The notes: generated from the letters alone by a model not told the origin. Shown: positions 15,121 through 26,608, counted from the stretch's first letter. The stretch: 64,000 nucleotides of DNA from Hansschlegelia plantiphila (GCF_027922265.1 NZ_BSFI01000004.1:124001-188000); one strand, 5' to 3'. Numbers and translations: made by a program.

Positions 15121-17934
15121 CTATTTCGCCTTCGCCGCGGCATGGGTCTTCTCGTCGATCTCGAGAGCGGCCTTCAGCTTCGAGCGGATGGCGTTCTGCC
15201 GGCCAAGGCCCGCGATCTTCGCGCCCATCAGGTCGGTCACGTAGAACACGTCGACGGCGCGCTCGCCGAAGGTCGCGACATGCGCCGAGGCGATGTTGAG
15301 GTTGAGCTTGGAGATGGCGTCGGTGAGGTCGTAGAGCAGGCCGGGGCGGTCGAGGCCGACGACCTCGACCACGGTGTGCCGGTCCGACCAGGCGTTGGTG
15401 ACGTTGACCTCCGGCGGAATCTCGAACGGCCGGGTTCTGCCGCGCGCGGTCGCCTTGTTGCGGTTCGCGACGATCTCGAAGAGGCGAATCTCTCCGCGCA
15501 GGGACTGCTCGACGCTCGTCGCGATCCGCCGGGCGCGGCGGAGCTCGTCCTCGTCGTCGGGGAAGGCGCGGCCGATGAAGATGGCGTCGAGCGCGAAGCC
15601 GTCGGTGGTCGTATTGATGTGGGCGTCCATGATGTTGGCGCCGGCGGCCGCGCAGGCGCCTGCGATCACCGAAAGCAGCTTCGGATGGTCGGGCGCGATC
15701 ACGGTGAGCTCGGTCACGCCGCGGAACGCGTCGGTCGAGACCTCGGTGGCGAGCTTCTCGCCGCCGGCGTCCGCCCCGATCAGCAGGCGGGCGTGGCGCG
15801 CCGCGCGCTCGGGCTCGATCTTGAGCCAATAGGGAGCGTAATGCCGCAGGGCGTAGGCCTCGAAATCGGCGTCGCTCCAGTCCTGCAGCCGGGCGCGCAG
15901 ATCGGCCTTGGCGTGTTCGACGAGGCTGCGGCGGTCCCCTGTGGAGTGACCGCCGGTCAGCACCAGCTCCGTCTCCCAGTAGAGGGTGCGCAGCAGCTGG
16001 CCCTTCCAGCCGTTCCAGACCCCGGGACCGACCGCCTTGATGTCGCAGATCGTCAGGATCATCAGCATCTTGAGCCGCTCGGGGCTCTGCACGATCTTGG
16101 CGAAATCCTCGATCGTGCGGCGGTCGGAGAGATCGCGCGACTGGGCGACGATCGACATCGTGAGGTGCTGCTCGATCAGCCAGGCCACGGTGTCGGTCTG
16201 CGCGGGGCTGAGGCCGAGGCGCGGACAGAGCCTGCGGGCGATCCGGGCGCCGGCGATCGAGTGATCCTCGGGGCGCCCCTTGGCGATGTCATGCAGGAAC
16301 AGCGCGACATGGAGGACGACCCGGTCGCGGATCGTCGGCGCCAGTTTGTTCGCGAGCGGATGACTGTCGGCCGCAGCTCCCGCCTCGATCTCGGCGAGGA
16401 CCCCGACCGCGCGCAGCAGGTGCTCGTCCACCGTGTAGTGGTGGTACATGTTGAACTGCATCATCGCGACGACGCGGCCGAAATCCGGGATGAAGCGGCC
16501 GAGCACTCCGGTCTCGTTCATCCGCCTCAGCACCTTTTCAGGGCTGCGGCGCGAGGTCAGGATCTCGAGGAACAGCGCGTTCGCCTCGGGATTGTCGCGC
16601 AGGGCGCCGTCGATCAGCTTCAACGACCTGGTGACGAGACGGATCGCGTCCGGATGGAAGGCGAGGCCGTGCGCGTCCGCGATCCGGAAGAAGCGGATCA
16701 GCTCGACCGGATCGCGCGCGAAGACCTGGTCGTCGCGCACGTTGAGGCGGTCGGCCTCGATGACGAAGCCCTCGCTCTCCTTCGGCGTGCTGCGGCGCGC
16801 CGATTTGCGGAAGCGGGTGAGGAAGCGGTCGAGCTTGGGCTTCGGCTTCTGCTGCCGCTCCTCCAGCGCATGGCAGAGGATCGCGGTCAGGTCGCCGACG
16901 TCCTTCGCGACCAGGAAGTAGTGCTTCATGAAGCGCTCGACGTCGCGGAGGCCGGGATGCTCGGTGTAGCCGAGCGCGACCGCGATCTCGCGCTGCAGAT
17001 CGAAGGACAGGCGCTCCTCCGCCCGGCCGGTCACGAAATGAAGGTGGCATCGGACCGCCCAGAGAAAATCCTCGCACTTCTTGAACAGTCGGAGCTCCGC
17101 CGCGGAGAACAGGCCGACCCCCACCAACTCGTTCACGTCGCGAACGCGGTAGACGTATTTCGCAATCCAGAACAACGTGTTGAGGTCGCGCAGGCCGCCT
17201 TTGCCCTCCTTGACGTTGGGCTCGACCAGGTAGCGCGAGGCGCCTGCGCGCCCGAGCCGCTCGTCGCGCTCCGCGAGCTTGGCGGCGGCGAACTCGCCCG
17301 CCGTGCCCTCGATCACCTCGGCGTCGAAGCGTCGGATGAGCTCGTCGACCAGGGCCTCGTCGCCCGTGACGTAGCGCGCCTCCAGAACGGCGGTGCGGAT
17401 CGTCATGTCGGCGTGCGACAGGCGAATGCATTCGTCGATCGAGCGCGTCGCGTGACCGACCTTGAGCCCCATGTCCCACAGCGTATAGAGCATGGCCTCG
17501 ACCACGCTCTCGCCCCAGGCGGTCTGCTTGTAGGGAAGCAGGAACAGCAGGTCGACATCCGATCCCGGCGCCATCGAGCCGCGGCCGTAGCCGCCGACCG
17601 CCGCCACCCCGAGACGCTCGCCCGACGACGGGTTGACGCGGGGATAGAGCTCGGTCGTGGCGTGGATGAACAGCGCCGAGATGATCCCGTCCATCAGCGC
17701 CGAGAGGCGCTCCGCGCAGGCCGTGCCCGCGCCGTCTTCGTTCAGCCAGAGCCGGGCGGTCTCACGGCCTTCGGCCAGCGTCCGCTTGAGGCTCGCCACC
17801 ACCGCGAGCCTGAGCGCGTTCGAATCGCCGCGATGCTTGCGCGCAAGTGCGGCCAGCGCTTCGACGATCGCGTCCCGGTCCACGATCTCCCGGCTGGTGC
17901 GCGAGGCGCGCAGGCGTTGGCGGACGGTGGACAT
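15121..17934 (-). CDS. glnD: [Protein-PII] uridylyltransferase/uridylyl-removing enzyme
   Basis: The start at 17934 (MSTVRQRLRASRTS) gives 937 residues, the normal size for GlnD. The order of domains is clear: nucleotidyltransferase (GGYGRGSMAPGSDVDLLFLLP with the metal-binding D-x-D), GlnD PII-uridylyltransferase domain, HD phosphohydrolase domain (HHYTVDEHLLRAV, LFLHDIAKGRPEDHS), and two C-terminal ACT domains that sense glutamine. It uridylylates PII proteins under nitrogen limitation and removes the group under excess. It lies 119 nt downstream of mutS in the same direction. Confidence 0.95.
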   Translation of the reverse strand: MSTVRQRLRASRTSREIVDRDAIVEALAALARKHRGDSNALRLAVVASLKRTLAEGRETARLWLNEDGAGTACAERLSALMDGIISALFIHATTELYPRVNPSSGERLGVAAVGGYGRGSMAPGSDVDLLFLLPYKQTAWGESVVEAMLYTLWDMGLKVGHATRSIDECIRLSHADMTIRTAVLEARYVTGDEALVDELIRRFDAEVIEGTAGEFAAAKLAERDERLGRAGASRYLVEPNVKEGKGGLRDLNTLFWIAKYVYRVRDVNELVGVGLFSAAELRLFKKCEDFLWAVRCHLHFVTGRAEERLSFDLQREIAVALGYTEHPGLRDVERFMKHYFLVAKDVGDLTAILCHALEERQQKPKPKLDRFLTRFRKSARRSTPKESEGFVIEADRLNVRDDQVFARDPVELIRFFRIADAHGLAFHPDAIRLVTRSLKLIDGALRDNPEANALFLEILTSRRSPEKVLRRMNETGVLGRFIPDFGRVVAMMQFNMYHHYTVDEHLLRAVGVLAEIEAGAAADSHPLANKLAPTIRDRVVLHVALFLHDIAKGRPEDHSIAGARIARRLCPRLGLSPAQTDTVAWLIEQHLTMSIVAQSRDLSDRRTIEDFAKIVQSPERLKMLMILTICDIKAVGPGVWNGWKGQLLRTLYWETELVLTGGHSTGDRRSLVEHAKADLRARLQDWSDADFEAYALRHYAPYWLKIEPERAARHARLLIGADAGGEKLATEVSTDAFRGVTELTVIAPDHPKLLSVIAGACAAAGANIMDAHINTTTDGFALDAIFIGRAFPDDEDELRRARRIATSVEQSLRGEIRLFEIVANRNKATARGRTRPFEIPPEVNVTNAWSDRHTVVEVVGLDRPGLLYDLTDAISKLNLNIASAHVATFGERAVDVFYVTDLMGAKIAGLGRQNAIRSKLKAALEIDEKTHAAAKAK

Positions 17935-18053
17935 TGGCGCTCGCAAGATCAGGCGGATCGTTAGGGCAGGGCAGCGCAACATAAGGGTCGCGCGGTTAAG
18001 GCGCCATGGACGCCTTGCGAGATCGACCGCGAAGCGTCTGCTTTCGCGGAAGG

Positions 18054-20777
18054 TCAGTCCTTGCGCAAAGCCTTCAGCCGATAGAGCGCCTCGAGCGCCT
18101 CGCGCGGCGTCAGGGCGTCGGGATCGATCGCGTCCAGCGCCTCGACGGCGGCGTCGGCCTGGGGCTCCGGCGGCTTCCGGGCGGCGGCGAACAGCGGCAG
18201 GTCGTCGATCATGCGCTCGACCGGCGAGGCGCGGTCGGCGGCCTCGAGTTCGTCGAGCACGGCCTTGGCCCGTCTCACCACCGAATTCGGCAGCCCCGCA
18301 AGCTTGGCGACCTGGATGCCATAGGACCGGTCGGCGATCCCGGCCGCGACCTCGTGCAGAAACAAGACCTCGCCCTTCCACTCCGCCACCCGCACCGTCG
18401 CATTGCGGAGGCGCGGCAAGCGGCGGGCGAGCGCAGTCAGCTCGTGGAAATGCGTCGCGAACAGCGCGCGGCAGCGGTTGACCTCGTGCAGGTGCTCGAT
18501 CGCGGCCCAGGCGATCGACAACCCGTCGAAGGTGGCGGTGCCGCGGCCGATTTCGTCGAGGATGACCAGTGAGCGCGGACCGGCGGAATTCAGGATCGCC
18601 GCGGTCTCGACCATCTCGACCATGAAGGTCGACCGGCCGCGGGCGAGGTCGTCGGCGGCGCCGACGCGGCTGAACAGTCGATCCACGACGCCGATATGGG
18701 CCGCCGTCGCGGGCACAAAGGCGCCGGCCTGCGCCAGCACGGCGCAGAGCGCGGCCTGCCGGAGATAGGTCGATTTGCCGCCCATGTTCGGGCCGGTGAC
18801 GAGCTGGATCAGCCCGCCGCCGCCGTCCGGCGCCGAGAGGTCGGCGTCGTTCGGAACGAACGGCTTGCCGGACGCGCGCAGCGCCGTCTCCACCACGGGA
18901 TGGCGCGCGCCTTCGAGGCGGAAGTCGAGGCTGTCGTCGACATGCGGCCGGACATAAGCCTTGGCGACCGCCACCTCTGCGAGAGCGGCGGTGACGTCGA
19001 GCGCCGCGAGCGCGGCCGCGCAGGCGGCGAGCGAGGCCCAGCTTTCGGCGACCCGCGCCGCCAGCCGCTCGAACGCATCGAGCTCCAGCTTGAGCGCGGC
19101 GCCTGCGGCTTCGCCGATGCGGCGTTCGAGGTCGCCGAGGTCTGTCGTGGTGAAGCGCATCGCGCCGGCCATCGTCTGGCGGTGCACGAAGGTCTCGACA
19201 TGCGGCGGCTTGACGAGCCGCTCGCCATGGGCCTGCGGAACCTCGATGAAATAGCCCAGCACGTTGTTGTGCTTGATGCGGAGCGTCCGGACGTCGGTCG
19301 CCTCGGCGTAAGCCTGCTGGAGCTGTGCGATCACCTTGCGGCTTTCGTCCCGCAGGGCGCGCGTGGCGTCGAGCTCCCCGTCGCAGCCCGCGCGGACGAA
19401 GCCGCCGTCGCGCTTCAGCAGCGGCAGTTCGTCGGCGAGCGTCTCGGCCAGCTCGCGCGCGAGCGCATGGTCGGCCGCGCCGAGGGCGGCCGCGATCGAG
19501 GCGATCTCGGCAGGCGCGTCGTCGATCGTCCCGAGCCTGCTCGCCAGCGCTTCCGCCGCCGCAAGCGCGTCGCGGATCGCAGCGAGATCCCGCGGTCCGC
19601 CGCGCCCGAATGCGACGCGCTGGGCGGCGCGGGCGAGGTCGGGCGCCGAGGACAGAGCCGAGCGGACGCTCCGTCTGAGGTCGGGGGCTTCGACGAAGGC
19701 CGCGACGGCGTCGTGCCGGGCGGCGATCGCCGCGGGGTCGAGCAGAGGGCCGGCGATCCGGCTTGCGAGCAGCCGCGATCCGCCGGCGGTGACGCAGGAA
19801 TCGACCGCGTCCAGCAGGCTGCCCTCACGCTCGCCCGAAAGGCGCCGCACCAGTTCGAGATTGGCGCGCGTCGCGGCGTCGATCTCCATCACCGCGCCGC
19901 GGCCTTCCCGCGTCGGCCTCGACAGCGGCGGGCGGCTGGCGAGCTGGGTGCGTTCGAGATAGCCGACGATGGCCGAGGCCGCCGTCAGCTCCGGCTTCGT
20001 CAGCGCGCCGAAGCTCTCGGTGGTCGCCACGCCGAAATGCGCGGCGAGGCGGGCTTCCGCACGCGCGGGGTCGACGAGGTCGCGACCCACGGGCGTGACG
20101 GCGGCGCGGGTCTCAGAGAGCGGCGGGCCGAGCTCTTCTATCAGCGCGTCGGGGACGAGGATTTCGGCCGCGTCGAGCCGCGCAAGCGCTGCGCTTAAAC
20201 CCTCGGCCGCGACTTCGGACACTGCGAAGGCGCCGGTCGAGACGTCGACGGAGGCTATGCCAAACGCCATGCCGCCTGCCGCTGATCGGCCGCGCGCGAT
20301 CGCCACCAGCAGGTTGGCCTGGCGCGGCTCGAGCAGCGCGTCCTCGGTCAGCGTGCCGGGCGTGACCAGCCGGATGACGTCGCGCCGGACGACCGATTTC
20401 GCCCCGCGCTTCTTCGCCTCCTTCGGATCCTCCGTCTGCTCGCACACCGCGACGCGGTGGCCGGCCTGGATCAGTCGCTGGAGGTAGTCGTCGGCGCGCT
20501 CGACCGGCACGCCGCACATCGGGATGTCCTCGCCGAGGTGCTTGCCGCGCTTCGTCAGCGCGATGCCGAGCGCGCGGCTCGCGACCTCGGCGTCGTCGAA
20601 GAACATCTCGTAGAAGTCGCCCATCCGGTAGAACAGGATGCTGTCCGGATTGGCGTTCTTGATCTCGATGTACTGCGCCATCATCGGCGTGGGCGGCGCC
20701 GGGGGCGGTACAGGAGGATTGGAAGGTACGGTCAAGGGTTGGCGTCCCGGCTCGGCGACCACGTCATCGAGCGACAA
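18054..20777 (-). CDS. mutS: DNA mismatch repair protein MutS
   Basis: This 907-residue protein has the full MutS layout. The N-terminal mismatch-reading motif is in [14 protein letters not shown], followed by connector, lever and clamp domains. The C-terminal ATPase has Walker [10 protein letters not shown], Walker [16 protein letters not shown] and THFHEL. The N-terminus has a Pro-rich extension before MMAQYIEIK. The start overlaps the stop of the Doc-like toxin gene by 14 nt, so at least part of mutS expression may be coupled to the toxin-antitoxin operon. Confidence 0.96.
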   Translation of the reverse strand: MSLDDVVAEPGRQPLTVPSNPPVPPPAPPTPMMAQYIEIKNANPDSILFYRMGDFYEMFFDDAEVASRALGIALTKRGKHLGEDIPMCGVPVERADDYLQRLIQAGHRVAVCEQTEDPKEAKKRGAKSVVRRDVIRLVTPGTLTEDALLEPRQANLLVAIARGRSAAGGMAFGIASVDVSTGAFAVSEVAAEGLSAALARLDAAEILVPDALIEELGPPLSETRAAVTPVGRDLVDPARAEARLAAHFGVATTESFGALTKPELTAASAIVGYLERTQLASRPPLSRPTREGRGAVMEIDAATRANLELVRRLSGEREGSLLDAVDSCVTAGGSRLLASRIAGPLLDPAAIAARHDAVAAFVEAPDLRRSVRSALSSAPDLARAAQRVAFGRGGPRDLAAIRDALAAAEALASRLGTIDDAPAEIASIAAALGAADHALARELAETLADELPLLKRDGGFVRAGCDGELDATRALRDESRKVIAQLQQAYAEATDVRTLRIKHNNVLGYFIEVPQAHGERLVKPPHVETFVHRQTMAGAMRFTTTDLGDLERRIGEAAGAALKLELDAFERLAARVAESWASLAACAAALAALDVTAALAEVAVAKAYVRPHVDDSLDFRLEGARHPVVETALRASGKPFVPNDADLSAPDGGGGLIQLVTGPNMGGKSTYLRQAALCAVLAQAGAFVPATAAHIGVVDRLFSRVGAADDLARGRSTFMVEMVETAAILNSAGPRSLVILDEIGRGTATFDGLSIAWAAIEHLHEVNRCRALFATHFHELTALARRLPRLRNATVRVAEWKGEVLFLHEVAAGIADRSYGIQVAKLAGLPNSVVRRAKAVLDELEAADRASPVERMIDDLPLFAAARKPPEPQADAAVEALDAIDPDALTPREALEALYRLKALRKD

Positions 20778-21144
20778 GGGCGGACCGGATCTTCACAGCC
20801 AACTCAGCTTCGCTGACCGCGCCCCCGGCAAGGCCCAACCACAGCGACACGGCTTCGACGCCTGCGATCGAGAGATCGTATCCGTTGAGCTCAAGGAAGA
20901 CATAGGTGACCACGAACGAGACCCGCTTGTTTCCGTCGACGAACGCGTGGTCCTTGGCGAGACCGTAAGCGTAGCTCGCAGCCAGAGCGGCCAGGTCCGG
21001 TGGGCCGTAATGAAGCAAATTCTCCGGCCGATGCAACGCCGCTTCCAGAGCGCCCAGGTCGACCGGGCCTGCGCGGCCGCCGTGCTCCGCGACCTGCTCT
21101 CCATGCAGCGCCAGAACGACATCCAGCGAAACCCAGACCGGCAA
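20764..21144 (-). CDS. doc: Doc-type Fic-domain toxin
   Basis: The 126-residue protein is a small Fic/Doc fold with the catalytic motif HAFVDGNKR near residue 66 and the usual opening in which a VxLHxxQ segment is followed by [10 protein letters not shown]. Doc phosphorylates elongation factor EF-Tu to halt translation. The antitoxin gene lies 9 nt upstream, and the 3' end overlaps mutS by 14 nt. Confidence 0.88.
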   Translation of the reverse strand: MPVWVSLDVVLALHGEQVAEHGGRAGPVDLGALEAALHRPENLLHYGPPDLAALAASYAYGLAKDHAFVDGNKRVSFVVTYVFLELNGYDLSIAGVEAVSLWLGLAGGAVSEAELAVKIRSALVAR

Positions 21145-21153
21145 GGCGTCGGC

Positions 21154-21378
21154 CTATTTGGCCAGTTCGCGTAGAACGTCCCGATGCGTCTTCATGATGC
21201 GCCGAGCCACCGCCATCTGTTCTTCGAACTCTGGCGCATAAGGCGTCAACCGGTAACCGTCCTGCGTCTCGGTCAGATAGACCGTATCACCCGCGGCTAA
21301 TTTCATCCGGGCGAGCACGTCCTTGGGGAGCACCACTCCCGTCGAATTGCCGTGCTTGCTGAGCTTGAGGGCGACCAT
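21154..21378 (-). CDS. AbrB/MazE-family antitoxin
   Basis: The 74-residue protein shows the swapped-hairpin AbrB pattern (KLSKHGNSTGVVLPKDVLARMKLAAGDTVYLTE) followed by a C-terminal helix rich in charged residues (EEQMAVARRIMKTHRDVLRELAK) that probably wraps the toxin. It pairs with the Doc-like gene 9 nt downstream and likely represses its own promoter. The region just upstream (21380-21425) includes TTACATTCGTACTAACATAAG, a possible operator. Confidence 0.85.
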   Translation of the reverse strand: MVALKLSKHGNSTGVVLPKDVLARMKLAAGDTVYLTETQDGYRLTPYAPEFEEQMAVARRIMKTHRDVLRELAK

Positions 21379-21452
21379 GGAATATGCTCCGCCGTACTTA
21401 CATTCGTACTAACATAAGCGACATTGACCGACCGCGACAAGGCCTGCTTCCT

Positions 21453-22601
21453 TCAGCTCGCGAGATCAGCCACCACGGCGTCGAGCACCGGGAAGCCGGC
21501 CGGCGTCACGCGAAGTCGGTCGGGGCCGACCCGCTCCACCATGCCGTCCATCGTCAGGTCATCGATGCGGCGGCCGTCGAGCCTCCGGCCGGAGATCCGA
21601 TGGAAGCGGGCGAGGTCGATGCCCTCCGTGAGCCTCAGGCCCATGACGAGGAACTCGTCGGCCTGGGCCTCGATGCTGAGCGCCTCGTCCACGACGAGGC
21701 CGGCGCCGTCGGCCTCGACCGCGGCGGCCCAGAGCTCGGGATTACGCTCGGTCGCGAGCTCGCGGCGGGCGCCGTTCACCACCAGCCGGCCATGGGCGCC
21801 GGGGCCGATGCCGGCATATTCGCCGTAGCGCCAGTAGACGAGATTGTGCCGGCTTTCGCAGCCCGGCCGCGCGTGGTTCGAGATCTCGTAGGCCGGCAGT
21901 CCCGCATGGCCGCAGACCTCCTGCGTCACGTCCCACAGCGCGCGGCCGGTGGTCTCGTCGGGCGTCTTCAGCTTGCCGGCCTGGTGGAGCGCGAAGAACG
22001 GCGTGCCTTCCTCGATCGTCAGCTGATAGAGCGACAGGTGCTCGGTGCCGTAGTCGAGCGCGCGGATAAGCTCGTCGCGCCACGCCTCGGGGCTCTGTCC
22101 GGGCCGGGCGTAGATCAGGTCGAACGAGGACCGCGGAAAGATCGAGGTCGCGAGCGCAAGCGCCGTGAGCGCATCGTCGACAGTGTGAAGCCTGCCGAGC
22201 GCCGCAAGGTCGGGACCGTTGAGCGCCTGGACGCCGAGCGAGACGCGGTTGACGCCGGCTGCGCGATAGCCCCGAAAGCGCTCGGCCTCGACGCTGGTGG
22301 GATTGGCTTCGAGCGTGATCTCGGCGTCGGGCGAGACGTCCCAGGCGCCGGCGATGGCGTCGAGAATTCCGGCGACCGTCTCCGGCTTCATCAGCGAGGG
22401 CGTGCCGCCGCCGAAGAACACGCTCTCCACCCGCCGCCCCGGCGCGAGCGCCGCCATGTGGCCGATCTCGCGGACATAGGCCGCAAGGAAACGCGACTGG
22501 TCGACCTCGGCGCGGCGGACATGGCTGTTGAAGTCGCAATACGGGCACTTCGCCGCGCAGAACGGCCAGTGGACATAGACGCCGAAGGCCGGCTCGCTCA
22601 T
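21453..22601 (-). CDS. hemW: Radical SAM heme chaperone HemW
   Basis: The 382-residue protein starts [27 protein letters not shown] with the CxxxCxxC cluster motif plus the following Cys-less F typical of HemW. The downstream [37 protein letters not shown] and YARPGQ-S segments also fit. It was once annotated as oxygen-independent coproporphyrinogen oxidase, but this family inserts heme into respiratory proteins. Its ATG overlaps the rdgB stop (ATGA), so rph-rdgB-hemW form an operon. Confidence 0.92.
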   Translation of the reverse strand: MSEPAFGVYVHWPFCAAKCPYCDFNSHVRRAEVDQSRFLAAYVREIGHMAALAPGRRVESVFFGGGTPSLMKPETVAGILDAIAGAWDVSPDAEITLEANPTSVEAERFRGYRAAGVNRVSLGVQALNGPDLAALGRLHTVDDALTALALATSIFPRSSFDLIYARPGQSPEAWRDELIRALDYGTEHLSLYQLTIEEGTPFFALHQAGKLKTPDETTGRALWDVTQEVCGHAGLPAYEISNHARPGCESRHNLVYWRYGEYAGIGPGAHGRLVVNGARRELATERNPELWAAAVEADGAGLVVDEALSIEAQADEFLVMGLRLTEGIDLARFHRISGRRLDGRRIDDLTMDGMVERVGPDRLRVTPAGFPVLDAVVADLAS

Positions 22602-23260
22602 CTCGGCGGCCCTCCCGGAAACAGCGCCGCCATCAGCTCGCCGAAGGCGCGCGCGCGATGCGAGAGGCCGTCGGCGCGCCCCTGCGCGTCCCAGGAGACG
22701 CCATGCTTTTCGTCAGCGGTCATCTCGCCGAAGGTGCGGTGATGACCGTCGGGCAGGAAAATCGGATCATAGCCGAAGCCGAGGCTTCCGCGGGGCGGCC
22801 ACACGATGACGCCCGCCACCGAGCCTTCGATCGCGAGAGTCTCGCCCGCAGGCCAGGCGAGGCACAGCGCCGCGACGAAGGCCGCTCGGCGGTCGGCCGG
22901 GGCGACAGCGCCGCGATCCTGAAGATCTTCCTCGACCCTGCGCATGGCGGCCGGAAAATCCTTGTCGGGGCCGGCCCAGCGGGCGGAGAAGATGCCCGGC
23001 GCCCCCCAGAGGGCCTGCACCGCCAGACCGGAATCGTCGGAGAGCGCGGGAAGCCCGGACGCGGCGGCGGCCGCGTCGGCCTTGATCTGCGCATTCTCGG
23101 CGTAGGTCGTGCCGGTCTCCTCCGGCTCCGGCAGTCCGAGTTCGCCAGCCGAGACCAGCTCGAGCGGGAACGGCGCGAGCAGCTCGCGGAATTCGCGGAG
23201 CTTGCCGGCGTTGTGAGTTGCGACGACGAGCCGGGGGCCGAGCGGGGGAAAGCCGGTCAT
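22598..23260 (-). CDS. rdgB: dITP/XTP pyrophosphatase (RdgB/HAM1)
   Basis: The start at 23260 gives 220 residues beginning [24 protein letters not shown], with the family's THNxGK motif. Further signatures are [42 protein letters not shown] and EKHGVSW (family EKN/H-SHR region near SHRARAF). It removes non-canonical purine nucleoside triphosphates from the nucleotide pool. It lies 8 nt after the stop of rph and overlaps hemW by 4 nt. Confidence 0.94.
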   Translation of the reverse strand: MTGFPPLGPRLVVATHNAGKLREFRELLAPFPLELVSAGELGLPEPEETGTTYAENAQIKADAAAAASGLPALSDDSGLAVQALWGAPGIFSARWAGPDKDFPAAMRRVEEDLQDRGAVAPADRRAAFVAALCLAWPAGETLAIEGSVAGVIVWPPRGSLGFGYDPIFLPDGHHRTFGEMTADEKHGVSWDAQGRADGLSHRARAFGELMAALFPGGPPR

Positions 23261-23268
23261 GAGCGGTT

Positions 23269-23988
23269 TTACGCGACCGCGAGCTTCTGCAGCTCGACCA
23301 GGCCGCCGCACCCGGTCTTGGCGAGCGCGAGCAGCTGCAGCAGCTCCTCCTCGGAGAATGGCGCGCCTTCGGCCGTGCCCTGGACTTCGACGATGCCGCC
23401 GGAGCCGGTGATGACGAAGTTCGCGTCCGTCTCGGCGGAGGAATCCTCGGCGTAGTCGAGGTCGAGCACCGGCTCGCCCTTGTAGATCCCGCAGGAGACG
23501 GCCGCGACGTGGTCCTTCAGCGCCGGCCCTTTCAGCATGTCGCGCGCCTTCATCCAGGCGAGGCAGTCGTGCAGCGCGATCCAGGCCCCGGTGATCGAAG
23601 CGGTGCGCGTGCCGCCGTCGGCCTGCAGAACGTCGCAGTCGACGGTGATCTGGCGCTCGCCGATCATTTTGAGGTCGACGACCGCGCGGAGCGAGCGGCC
23701 GATCAGGCGCTGGATTTCCTGGGTGCGGCCCGACGGCTTGCCGCTCGTCACCTCGCGCCGGGTGCGCTCGTGCGTCGCGCGCGGCAGCATGGCGTATTCC
23801 GCCGTCACCCAGCCGCGGCCCTGGCCGCGCAGCCATCCGGGCGCCTTGTCCTCGAGGCTCGCCGCGCACAGCACATGCGTCTCGCCGAACTTCACAAGGC
23901 ACGAGCCTTCCGCATAGCGCGCGACGCCGCGCTCCAGCGACACGGGTCGCATGGCGTCGGGGGCGCGTTTCGACGGACGGATCGACAT
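23269..23988 (-). CDS. rph: Ribonuclease PH
   Basis: The 239-residue enzyme starts [16 protein letters not shown] and carries the RNase PH core: [53 protein letters not shown], and [20 protein letters not shown]. It trims tRNA 3' ends by phosphorolysis. It is transcribed divergently from hrcA, with 114 nt between the starts holding both promoters. This gene order (hrcA next to rph-rdgB-hemW) is common in Hyphomicrobiales. Confidence 0.95.
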   Translation of the reverse strand: MSIRPSKRAPDAMRPVSLERGVARYAEGSCLVKFGETHVLCAASLEDKAPGWLRGQGRGWVTAEYAMLPRATHERTRREVTSGKPSGRTQEIQRLIGRSLRAVVDLKMIGERQITVDCDVLQADGGTRTASITGAWIALHDCLAWMKARDMLKGPALKDHVAAVSCGIYKGEPVLDLDYAEDSSAETDANFVITGSGGIVEVQGTAEGAPFSEEELLQLLALAKTGCGGLVELQKLAVA

Positions 23989-24102
23989 CAGATGCTCGCA
24001 ATGGTTTTGCAGGGAACGGCGCCCCTTCTGCCCCCACGGGCCCCAAGCTGCAAGCGGTCATCAACTGTTGACGCGGTCGTCAAAGTCGCGCCGAATCCAG
24101 AG

Positions 24103-25191
24103 ATGTCCATAGAACGCCCGATCTCCGAGCTGACCATCGGCCTCACGCAACTCGACAAGCGGTCGCGCGAGGTCTTCCGCCGCATCGTCGACAGCTACCT
24201 CACCACCGGCGAGCCGCTCGGCTCGCGCAACGTCTCCCGGCTGCTGTCCGTCGCTCTGTCGCCTGCCTCGGTGCGCAACGTGATGGCCGATCTCGAAGTG
24301 CTTGGCTTGATCTACGCGCCGCACACCAGCGCCGGCCGACTGCCGACGGAGCTCGGCCTCCGCTTCTTCGTCGACGCCATGATGGAGATCGGCGAGCTAT
24401 CGTCCGACGACCGGAGCGTGATCGAGCGGCAGGTCAGCGCGTCGAACCGCTCGCGCTCGGTCGAGGAGATTCTGACCGACGCCTCCACGATGCTCTCCGG
24501 CATGTCGCGCGGCGCGGGGGTCGTGGTCGCGAGCAAGCTCGATCCCGCGATCAAGCACATCGAGTTCGTCGCGCTCGACCCCGAGCGCGCGCTGGTGGTC
24601 ATCGTCGGCGAGGACGGCTCGGTGGAGAACCGCATCGTCGCGCTTCCCAAGGGCCTGCCGTCATCGGCCCTCGTCGAGGCGGGGAATTTCCTCAACGCCC
24701 AGATGCGCGGCCGGACGCTCGGGGAGGCGCGGGCGGCGATCGAGGACGCGCTGAACTCGGCGCAGAGCGAGCTGGACGAGCTTTCGACGCGCGTGGTGGA
24801 GGCGGGTCTGGCGAGCTGGGCTGGCGTGTCCGCCGGCCAGCCACGTCAGCTCATCGTCCGAGGACAGGCGAACCTGCTCGAGGACCTGAAGGCTCTCGAG
24901 GACCTCGAGCGCATCCGCCTGCTGCTGGAGGACCTCGAGGGCAAGAAGGAGGTCATAGACCTGCTTGGCCGGGCCGAGACCGGCGACGGGGTGCGCATCT
25001 TCATCGGCTCGGAAAACAAGCTGTTCTCGCTCTCCGGCTCCTCGATGGTCGCGGCCCCGTTCCGCGACGACGAGAAGAAGATCGTCGGCGTGCTGGGCGT
25101 GATCGGCCCGACGCGGCTGAACTACGCCCGTATCGTGCCGATGGTCGACTACACCGCAAAGATGGTGGGGAGCCTGCTCAAGCAGGGGTGA
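24103..25191 (+). CDS. hrcA: Heat-inducible transcription repressor HrcA
   Basis: The start at ATG 24103 ([16 protein letters not shown]) gives 362 residues. The N-terminal winged helix ([32 protein letters not shown]...[30 protein letters not shown]) is characteristic. The GAF-like and dimerisation parts follow, with [15 protein letters not shown] at the end. HrcA represses chaperone genes through CIRCE operators. I did not see a CIRCE element or dnaK/groE genes in this window. grpE, often the next gene, is absent here: a convergent gene follows instead. Confidence 0.94.
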   Translation: MSIERPISELTIGLTQLDKRSREVFRRIVDSYLTTGEPLGSRNVSRLLSVALSPASVRNVMADLEVLGLIYAPHTSAGRLPTELGLRFFVDAMMEIGELSSDDRSVIERQVSASNRSRSVEEILTDASTMLSGMSRGAGVVVASKLDPAIKHIEFVALDPERALVVIVGEDGSVENRIVALPKGLPSSALVEAGNFLNAQMRGRTLGEARAAIEDALNSAQSELDELSTRVVEAGLASWAGVSAGQPRQLIVRGQANLLEDLKALEDLERIRLLLEDLEGKKEVIDLLGRAETGDGVRIFIGSENKLFSLSGSSMVAAPFRDDEKKIVGVLGVIGPTRLNYARIVPMVDYTAKMVGSLLKQG

Positions 25192-25192
25192 T

Positions 25193-25241
25193 GCGCCTCT
25201 GATCCTGTTCCGCGCTTTCACGTGGACAGCGATAGAGGCGC
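25193..25241. terminator. Inverted repeat between convergent genes
   Basis: GCGCCTCT (25193-25200) and AGAGGCGC (25234-25241) form an 8-bp stem around a 33-nt loop, exactly between the hrcA stop and the end of the convergent gene at 25250. There is no T-run, so it could be a bidirectional processing or weak termination site. Confidence 0.4.
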
Positions 25242-25249
25242 CTCCACCG

Positions 25250-26608
25250 TCAGCCCGCGGGACGCGCCACGTCGCCTTTCTGCGCCGCAGCCTGGCCCGG
25301 CGTCACGCGCCACACCTTATTGCCGACGTCGTCGGCGACGAGCAGCGCGCCAGCCTTGTCGATCGCGACGCCGACCGGCCGCCCCTGGGCCTCGTCGTCG
25401 CCGTTCAGGAAGCCGGTCAGCACGTCTTCGGGCGGACCGGAAGGCTTGCCGTCCTTGAACGGCACGAAGATCACCTTGTAACCGCTCTGCGGCTTGCGGT
25501 TCCAGGAGCCGTGCTGGCCGACGAAAGCGCCGTTCCTGTAGCGCTCTGGGAACAGGCCGCCGGTGTTGAAGGTGAGCCCGAGCGACGCGGTGTGCGGTCC
25601 GAGCGCGTAGTCCGGCACGATCGCCTTGGCGACGAGGTCCGGCCGCTCCGGTTTCACCCGGTCATCGACATGCGCGCCATAGTAGCTGTAGGGCCAGCCG
25701 TAGAAACCGCCGTCCTTCACCGACGTCATGTAGTCGGGAACCAGATCCGGGCCGAGCTCGTCGCGCTCGTTGACCGCGACCCAGAGCGCGCCGCTGTCGG
25801 GCTGCCAGGACGGGCCGTTCGGGTTGCGCAGGCCGGAGGCGAACAGCCGCGCCTGCTTGGAGGCGATGTCGACCTCCAGGACCGCCGCGCGGTTGGTTTC
25901 CGCCTCGATGCCGTTTTCGGCGGCGTTCGAGTTGGAGCCGACGGTGGCGTAGAGCTTGGTCCCGTCCTTGCCGGCGACCAGATCCTTGGTCCAGTGGTGA
26001 TTGATCGGGCCGCCCGGCAGGTCGACGAGCTTCTCGGGCTTGGCGGAAATCTCCGTGTCGCCGTCCTTGTAGGGCACGCTCACGATCGCGTCGGCGTTTG
26101 CGATGTAAAGCCGGCCGCCGGCGAGCGCCATGCCGAAGGGCGAGTTCAGATCCTTCACCAGCGTGCTGCGGACCTCCGCCTTGCCGTCGCCGTCGGCGTC
26201 GCGCAGCAGCGTGATGCGGTTCGCGCTCTGAACCTTGGCGCCGGCTCGCGCCATGAAGAAGCTCTGGAACCAGGCCTTCACCCCCTTGCCGTCCTCGGGC
26301 TTCGGCGGCTCGGCGGTCTCCGCCACCAGGACGTCGCCGTTCGGCAGCGTGTAGACCTTGCGCGGATGGTCGAGGCCGCCGGCGAACTCGCCGACCGCCA
26401 TCCCGGCGCCGGCGGTCGGCGCCGCGCCTTCCTTCCAGCCGACCGCCTTCGACACCTTCACGGTGGGGAACCAGCTCTTGGAGGGCGCCGGCAGGGTCGG
26501 CTCCGGACCATAGCCCTGCGCGATCGGAACGGCTGCGTCCTGGCCGCAGCCGGCGAGCGCCGCGCCGAGGGCGCCGATGAGAACGAGACGGGGAGCGAGA
26601 GACGACAT
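25250..26608 (-). CDS. PQQ-dependent sugar-dehydrogenase-like (sorbosone dehydrogenase family) lipoprotein
   Basis: The 452-residue protein has a lipoprotein signal ([14 protein letters not shown], lipobox LAGC). It then forms a six-bladed propeller of the soluble glucose/sorbosone dehydrogenase type: [94 protein letters not shown] and [27 protein letters not shown]. The enzyme would oxidise a sugar or aldehyde in the periplasm using PQQ; the substrate is not evident. It stands alone, convergent with hrcA. Confidence 0.85.
   Translation of the reverse strand: MSSLAPRLVLIGALGAALAGCGQDAAVPIAQGYGPEPTLPAPSKSWFPTVKVSKAVGWKEGAAPTAGAGMAVGEFAGGLDHPRKVYTLPNGDVLVAETAEPPKPEDGKGVKAWFQSFFMARAGAKVQSANRITLLRDADGDGKAEVRSTLVKDLNSPFGMALAGGRLYIANADAIVSVPYKDGDTEISAKPEKLVDLPGGPINHHWTKDLVAGKDGTKLYATVGSNSNAAENGIEAETNRAAVLEVDIASKQARLFASGLRNPNGPSWQPDSGALWVAVNERDELGPDLVPDYMTSVKDGGFYGWPYSYYGAHVDDRVKPERPDLVAKAIVPDYALGPHTASLGLTFNTGGLFPERYRNGAFVGQHGSWNRKPQSGYKVIFVPFKDGKPSGPPEDVLTGFLNGDDEAQGRPVGVAIDKAGALLVADDVGNKVWRVTPGQAAAQKGDVARPAG

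Noticed and set aside
15076..17964. Very long plus-strand frame opposite glnD (962 codons), and similar long antisense frames over mutS and the flavoprotein gene
   Set aside because: High GC creates long antisense frames; their translations are Arg/Val/Asp-rich and match no family, while the opposite strand codes for clear proteins.
23989..24102. CIRCE operator in front of hrcA
   Set aside because: I could not find the TTAGCACTC-N9-GAGTGCTAA pattern in the rph-hrcA gap.
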